Positions 59,091 to 64,000 of a stretch of 64,000 nt of DNA are shown piece by piece; the first letter of the stretch is position 1; every line of letters begins with the position of its first letter. The stretch is from Trichoplusia ni (lineage: Eukaryota > Arthropoda > Insecta > Lepidoptera > Noctuidae): assembly GCF_003590095.1 (NCBI RefSeq), contig NC_039478.1, positions 22,134,001 through 22,198,000 on the forward strand, read 5' to 3'. The notes below the pieces were generated by a model, which made no database searches, was not told where the DNA came from, and was given only the letters and a program-made list of their open reading frames with translations. The position numbers were made by a program, and so were the translations under genes.

Positions 59091-59600
59091 GCTCAAAATG
59101 TCGCCATAATTGGGCAGATACAAGTATGAAACGACAAAAGAACCTTGAACAGGAGTACTCTACGAAAACTGACAAAGTATTTAATGCAAAACAAATGAGT
59201 CCGCCATGTTCCTGTAAATTTAAGTGCTTTGATAGAATTAGTTACGTACAGCGGTTAGATATATTTAAAGTTTTGGGAGTTGGGAGACAGAGAAAAGCAA
59301 TGGGAGTATGTATTAAAGTACACTACAAAGGCGAAAAAGAAGAGATGTTTATATCAGAATACAACCAATAAACGAACTTTTACGTATAAGTACTATCTTC
59401 CTTTATCTTTAGATAAAGTAATGGGCAAGCGTCTTCCATAAATATTTGCAAGAAAATGTTCTTAAACACTATAAGTTTAAACACTCATTTTTAGAAAAAG
59501 GACACACCCAGAATGCACACTGGACAGTGTGCACTCGGTTATAGAAATCGCCTCGGCAAATAACACCCATATACACTCCAGAAGAGTGGAGTTTACTTGT

Positions 59601-60324
59601 GGCGGTGGTCTAAAGTAATAATCATTTGCTATATACAACAAAAAAAACAATTACTGAAATCGTTTTCTGTATACTTTAAAAAAAAATGTACTTTCTAAAT
59701 TAAAATAATAATTATAAAAAATAATAATATTACGTTTAGGTTAAATGTGATATTTTGTGTGCCAAACTTTTTAGGCTGTAAAACACCTTAAGCTAGATTT
59801 AATTGTGATTTAATATATTTTTTGCCGCACCGAGAAGCTAGTATTATATAAAACATCTTCACGAAAAACATGACATAATTTTAGGATTCCGTAAAATATT
59901 GTTTCACAAGCAGATATAACGTGATTAATTTGGTCGAATAACGATTCATGTGTTCAAGAGACACGTCTTGAACTGTTCTCGTTGGCAGTACAATGTTATG
60001 TATTCATATGCAACACACTATCTAGGCACAGGAATATTTTTAGAAATAAATAGTTATAACAATAAAGCGTATATTTATGTCTATGTGCATTGTAAAATAT
60101 TAAATGGCTAAAGTCTTCCATAAAGAGTTATAAGCAAAATAATGCACGCGCAAACTTCAAATCACTCTACCGAAAAGTAGACATTTTGTAGATAAAACTT
60201 TGTTCTACTAATGGGACGATATTTATAGCAATTAACAACGGGGAAGTGTTAATTAGCATTGTCACTTTTGTCTACCTTGAGAATTGACAAAACAAAATTT
60301 GCTACATTTTTAAGGATCTGTACC
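59601..60324. other. Unassigned AT-rich DNA
   Basis: Downstream flank of the broken gene. No inverted partner of the CpG-rich 5' flank was seen that would mark a transposon end. Confidence 0.4.
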
Positions 60325-60425
60325 TTAGGGTTCTGTTTTCATTGTACTGTAAACACTTCTGCCACCCGGCAGTATCTCATAAACCATGGTAGGTAGACAG
60401 TTAAAATTTTCAATAAAAGAAAACT
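60325..60425 (+). repeat. Dispersed CTGTCACC repeat copy
   Basis: It has TTAGGGTTCTGTTTTC, TTCTGCCACCCGGCAGTATC and TCATAAACCATGGTAGGTAG, then ACAGTTAAAATTTTC, in the family order. Confidence 0.55.
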
Positions 60426-63013
60426 AAAAGAACATCGAGCTTAAGCAATGGTTTATAAAGGCATTTGTTGCGCGACCAATTTTTGTAGCAAATTGGTTAT
60501 GATTTAGCCAATTTGCACGAAACACTTAATATCACTAGACCAAGCAACGAGTCACACTTGACCGATTTTTATTCAAATACAGATCTAGAAGCATTTTCCA
60601 AAAGGCTCAGCAAGACATTATCGTAAAAAGATCACATAAAATCTTTTCATCGACATCCTGTGGATATGATTTCCGGTATCAAATCGACGATATTCGTCGC
60701 TGCAGTTCAAAGTCTGACAAATACAGAGTGATACGATATATCATATTGAGAACAACGATGGCGATCCATCAATGAACGAACAACTCTACTTTTGTTACTG
60801 ATTGATTGCGTTTAGATTTTTACAGTTTTACTAGCTGTAACATAAATGAAAGATGTACTAGAATGTGCTGGATAGGACAATCATAAAACCATATTACTTT
60901 TAAAAAAGGTAGAAAGAAAATGATCCCAATAAGTTGTGAATTCGTCTTCTAACCGTAAATTTAAATAAACATATTCAGCTTAAAAAAAGAGAGTTCTAGA
61001 AAAATTCGATCCATTTTGCCCAGTTTTTTGTAAGTGCTGCATCCTGTGTTTATGTTACAAAACTTACCTGAGCTTAACGAGTTTAAATTGTGGTTAAGTT
61101 GGGGCTTACACTTTGTAATTTTTTGCCTAAAAAGCCTTCATTATAACCCGTTTTATCCCAGTTACTGAAAAACAAAACTGTAAATTACGTAATTTCACCT
61201 CACAATCCTTTCACGTTCAAAAATTCAAGTTTCATGAAAAGATTTCTCGACAGCGTCACGATTCGGTCTTATATTTTGGCAAACATCCCAATGCAACGTG
61301 CAAGACAAAATGATGCCTTAGGGTGATGCCACACAAGTATCAAGACTCCGTTGCTACACAATTATTTTACCATGGTCAATGCTACAAGCGTCCTGAGGAT
61401 GTCGCCATTTCGGTCAGATGGTCTATACAGAGCTAAATCCCATAGAAACGAATCATTACCCGAAAGCAGTAAAGAGTAAATGTATGAAATATTTAATTCA
61501 GATGCAGATACATTTGAAGTTCTTTTATGGCAGTCCTTTTCCCACCACCTAAAACCCACCGATGTTCCTTTATTTTTTCCTCTGCCCGATTTTTTGGTAA
61601 ATCCCGATGTTGTGGCAACCCCCTTACACTCGTATTCACGGGAATCTTAGAACAAAAGATATGTGATAACTGTCGGTTGGTACATAAAATATTATATAAC
61701 TGTCACATTATGCCTGTTTACTGTGGTTTGTATGGTATCTTTATGACGTCATTACGGACGGTAGTTTCGGTACGATGGGATTTATCTGATGTGTTCACGC
61801 AAATTTGGTTTGAGTGCTTTTCTGAATGGTTTGAAGTAGCTAAAGAGGTAAAAATGCTTGAGGTTTTATTTGAATTGTATTATTGTTTGGAACACAGACA
61901 ATGTTGTTAATTTAATCTATCGGATAATATTTAAAAACTAAAACGTGAATAAAAAGTAAAAAGTATTTTTGAGTCTTACTCGCCATACTGAGGGTTAAGT
62001 ACCAATAGGCTAAAGATCAAAATAATTCAAACGGATCGAAGAGTTGCATCCGAAACTGATGGTACAATTAGGCTAAATAAAAACAAATCAACAAAAATTT
62101 AGTTTGATTTTCTAAAATAAAGGAACAAAAATAAATTTATGAATGAGGAATTTATTTGCCACCAAAAAAATCACAACTGAAATGTTTTCTCTTAAAAAGT
62201 AACTTTCTAGCAACACATTCACATATTCACAAAGATAATTTTAAACTTACTGTTTTAAAGTTCTAGGAAAAGCAAGACAACTCTTTCACAAGTATAGCCT
62301 AACTTGTATTCATCCGTCAGACTCGTTTGAATTCAACCTAGATTTGAATCCCTCCCTCAATGTTTAATGCCTCTTAAGTCAGGGCTCACGATTGACCTAA
62401 ATATTTCCTATCAACGGACTTACCCTCATGTGAAGATTCGCGCTTTTAGAAATGATGTAGGTTAATATCTAGGGAACGAAAAAATAATCTAAGAGCCTAG
62501 ACGCTATTGTACCCTAACACTGTATGTATTAAGAATCACTGCTGTAATTCAATGGTGTACAATAAAGAATATTCTAATCTAATCTAGACACTTTTGTAAA
62601 TCTTGTGTTGAAGATTGGAAGGAGTTGGTCGTAAGGTTGTATTTCATAAAACGTCCTTAAAATAATTTCCTGCTTCATCAAAAATTGTGGCACGTAGCTA
62701 TTCGAAGTCGCCATCAACTGTCTCTCAAGCATGAGAGTCACAATGGAGATTGAAATCATCTGGCCACCAAGAAATGTGTAAGCATCTTAAGTTTTACAAA
62801 TCTAAACAAACAGAGTTTTACTTCTTACTAATAACCGATTATGGTTCAAACTAAAAATCCACAATCCCCACTTCCCTTGATACAAATATACACTACGCTA
62901 TCCTACTGAGAACAATATGTACTACTTAGACGCCTACATTAGAATCTATACAACATATTTATTGTTTAGCAAACAACCCTGACGCTTCTCACCATTCTTG
63001 GGCACATACACAT
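60426..63013. other. Unassigned AT-rich DNA
   Basis: The 127-codon frame at 61527-61910 has no recognisable family, signal or splice context. Near 62540-62583, TGTACAATAAAGAATATTC followed by TAATCTAATCT looks like the 3' tail of a non-LTR element. Confidence 0.4.
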
Positions 63014-64000
63014 NNNNNNNNNNNNNNNNNNNNNNNNNNNNNNNNNNNNNNNNNNNNNNNNNNNNNNNNNNNNNNNNNNNNNNNNNNNNNNNNNNNNNNN
63101 NNNNNNNNNNNNNNNNNNNNNNNNNNNNNNNNNNNNNNNNNNNNNNNNNNNNNNNNNNNNNNNNNNNNNNNNNNNNNNNNNNNNNNNNNNNNNNNNNNNN
63201 NNNNNNNNNNNNNNNNNNNNNNNNNNNNNNNNNNNNNNNNNNNNNNNNNNNNNNNNNNNNNNNNNNNNNNNNNNNNNNNNNNNNNNNNNNNNNNNNNNNN
63301 NNNNNNNNNNNNNNNNNNNNNNNNNNNNNNNNNNNNNNNNNNNNNNNNNNNNNNNNNNNNNNNNNNNNNNNNNNNNNNNNNNNNNNNNNNNNNNNNNNNN
63401 NNNNNNNNNNNNNNNNNNNNNNNNNNNNNNNNNNNNNNNNNNNNNNNNNNNNNNNNNNNNNNNNNNNNNNNNNNNNNNNNNNNNNNNNNNNNNNNNNNNN
63501 NNNNNNNNNNNNNNNNNNNNNNNNNNNNNNNNNNNNNNNNNNNNNNNNNNNNNNNNNNNNNNNNNNNNNNNNNNNNNNNNNNNNNNNNNNNNNNNNNNNN
63601 NNNNNNNNNNNNNNNNNNNNNNNNNNNNNNNNNNNNNNNNNNNNNNNNNNNNNNNNNNNNNNNNNNNNNNNNNNNNNNNNNNNNNNNNNNNNNNNNNNNN
63701 NNNNNNNNNNNNNNNNNNNNNNNNNNNNNNNNNNNNNNNNNNNNNNNNNNNNNNNNNNNNNNNNNNNNNNNNNNNNNNNNNNNNNNNNNNNNNNNNNNNN
63801 NNNNNNNNNNNNNNNNNNNNNNNNNNNNNNNNNNNNNNNNNNNNNNNNNNNNNNNNNNNNNNNNNNNNNNNNNNNNNNNNNNNNNNNNNNNNNNNNNNNN
63901 NNNNNNNNNNNNNNNNNNNNNNNNNNNNNNNNNNNNNNNNNNNNNNNNNNNNNNNNNNNNNNNNNNNNNNNNNNNNNNNNNNNNNNNNNNNNNNNNNNNN
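63014..64000. other. Assembly gap
   Basis: 987 consecutive N. Nothing can be said about its content. Confidence 1.

Larger units (their letters stand above)
57117..59600 (+). pseudogene. Broken two-exon gene of an uncharacterised Cys-rich insect family
   Basis: Exon 1 (57117-57144) starts at an ATG and codes for about nine residues (MDTDSGHQN) before a donor reading G|GTAAGA. The acceptor ATTACAG ends at 58244, and exon 2 (from 58245) continues in frame for about 80 codons as a Ser/Thr/Pro-rich segment. The frame then moves by 2 nt at 58481-58492 and runs on to 58812. Further shifts occur near 58745-58790, near 58996, near 59090 and near 59272. The 3' part carries the Cys-rich motif CSCKFKC (near 59211), then FWELGDREKQWEY, a Lys/Arg-rich stretch, KYYLPLSLDKV, and a remnant like KKMFLNT. 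I recall this order from large families of uncharacterised insect proteins (often carrying a DUF7869 region) present in many copies in moths; function unknown. The retained intron argues against a retroposed copy. The 3' limit is approximate. Confidence 0.75.

Noticed and set aside
61527..61910. 127-codon plus-strand frame
   Set aside because: No family, start context or codon-use support; the composition is that of AT-rich noncoding DNA.

Overview
The window looks like nuclear DNA from a lepidopteran, most likely a noctuid-type moth. It is AT-rich and intron-like or intergenic throughout, and it is littered with repeat families I recognise from moth genomes: tRNA-derived SINEs, a 5S-rRNA-like SINE, RTE-type LINE 3' ends, short Helitron-like elements with TC...CTAG ends in A^T sites, and a MITE. 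The species call rests on recalled repeat families, not on a search. The last 987 bases (63014-64000) are an assembly gap.

No intact gene was found. The longest uninterrupted reading frame is 134 codons (45583-45987) and looks fortuitous. The one clear former gene is at about 57117-59600 on the plus strand. It has a short first exon with a good splice donor, an 1100-bp intron carrying a Helitron-like insertion, and a long second exon. Exon 2 encodes a Ser/Thr-rich region followed by a Cys-rich motif and a basic tail typical of a multi-copy uncharacterised insect protein family, and it is broken by at least five frameshifts. A second, weaker coding signal is a possible terminal exon at 52054-52121.

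Layout: 0-5.3 kb has SINE/LINE tails and a nested group of Helitron-like elements. 5.3-12 kb is mostly unique AT-rich DNA with one Helitron-like copy, two dispersed-repeat pieces and a compact hairpin. 12-17 kb has a full tRNA SINE, CpG-rich unique islands, an ATCGAT cluster and another Helitron-like copy. 17-30 kb holds scattered repeat fragments, a 56-bp inverted repeat at 26.9 kb and RTE tails. 30-42 kb has RTE C-termini, a 5S-like SINE, two oppositely oriented Helitron-like copies, a 252-bp MITE and a near-perfect 25-bp hairpin. 42-52 kb has SINE copies and two hairpins of a dispersed palindromic family. 52-63 kb has the possible exon and the broken gene.

Nothing here forms a pathway or operon. 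The window reads as a transposon graveyard inside a large intron or gene-poor interval. The points most worth following up are the broken spliced gene, the dispersed GC-rich palindrome family, the compact hairpins, and the few CpG-rich unique islands that could be conserved noncoding elements.
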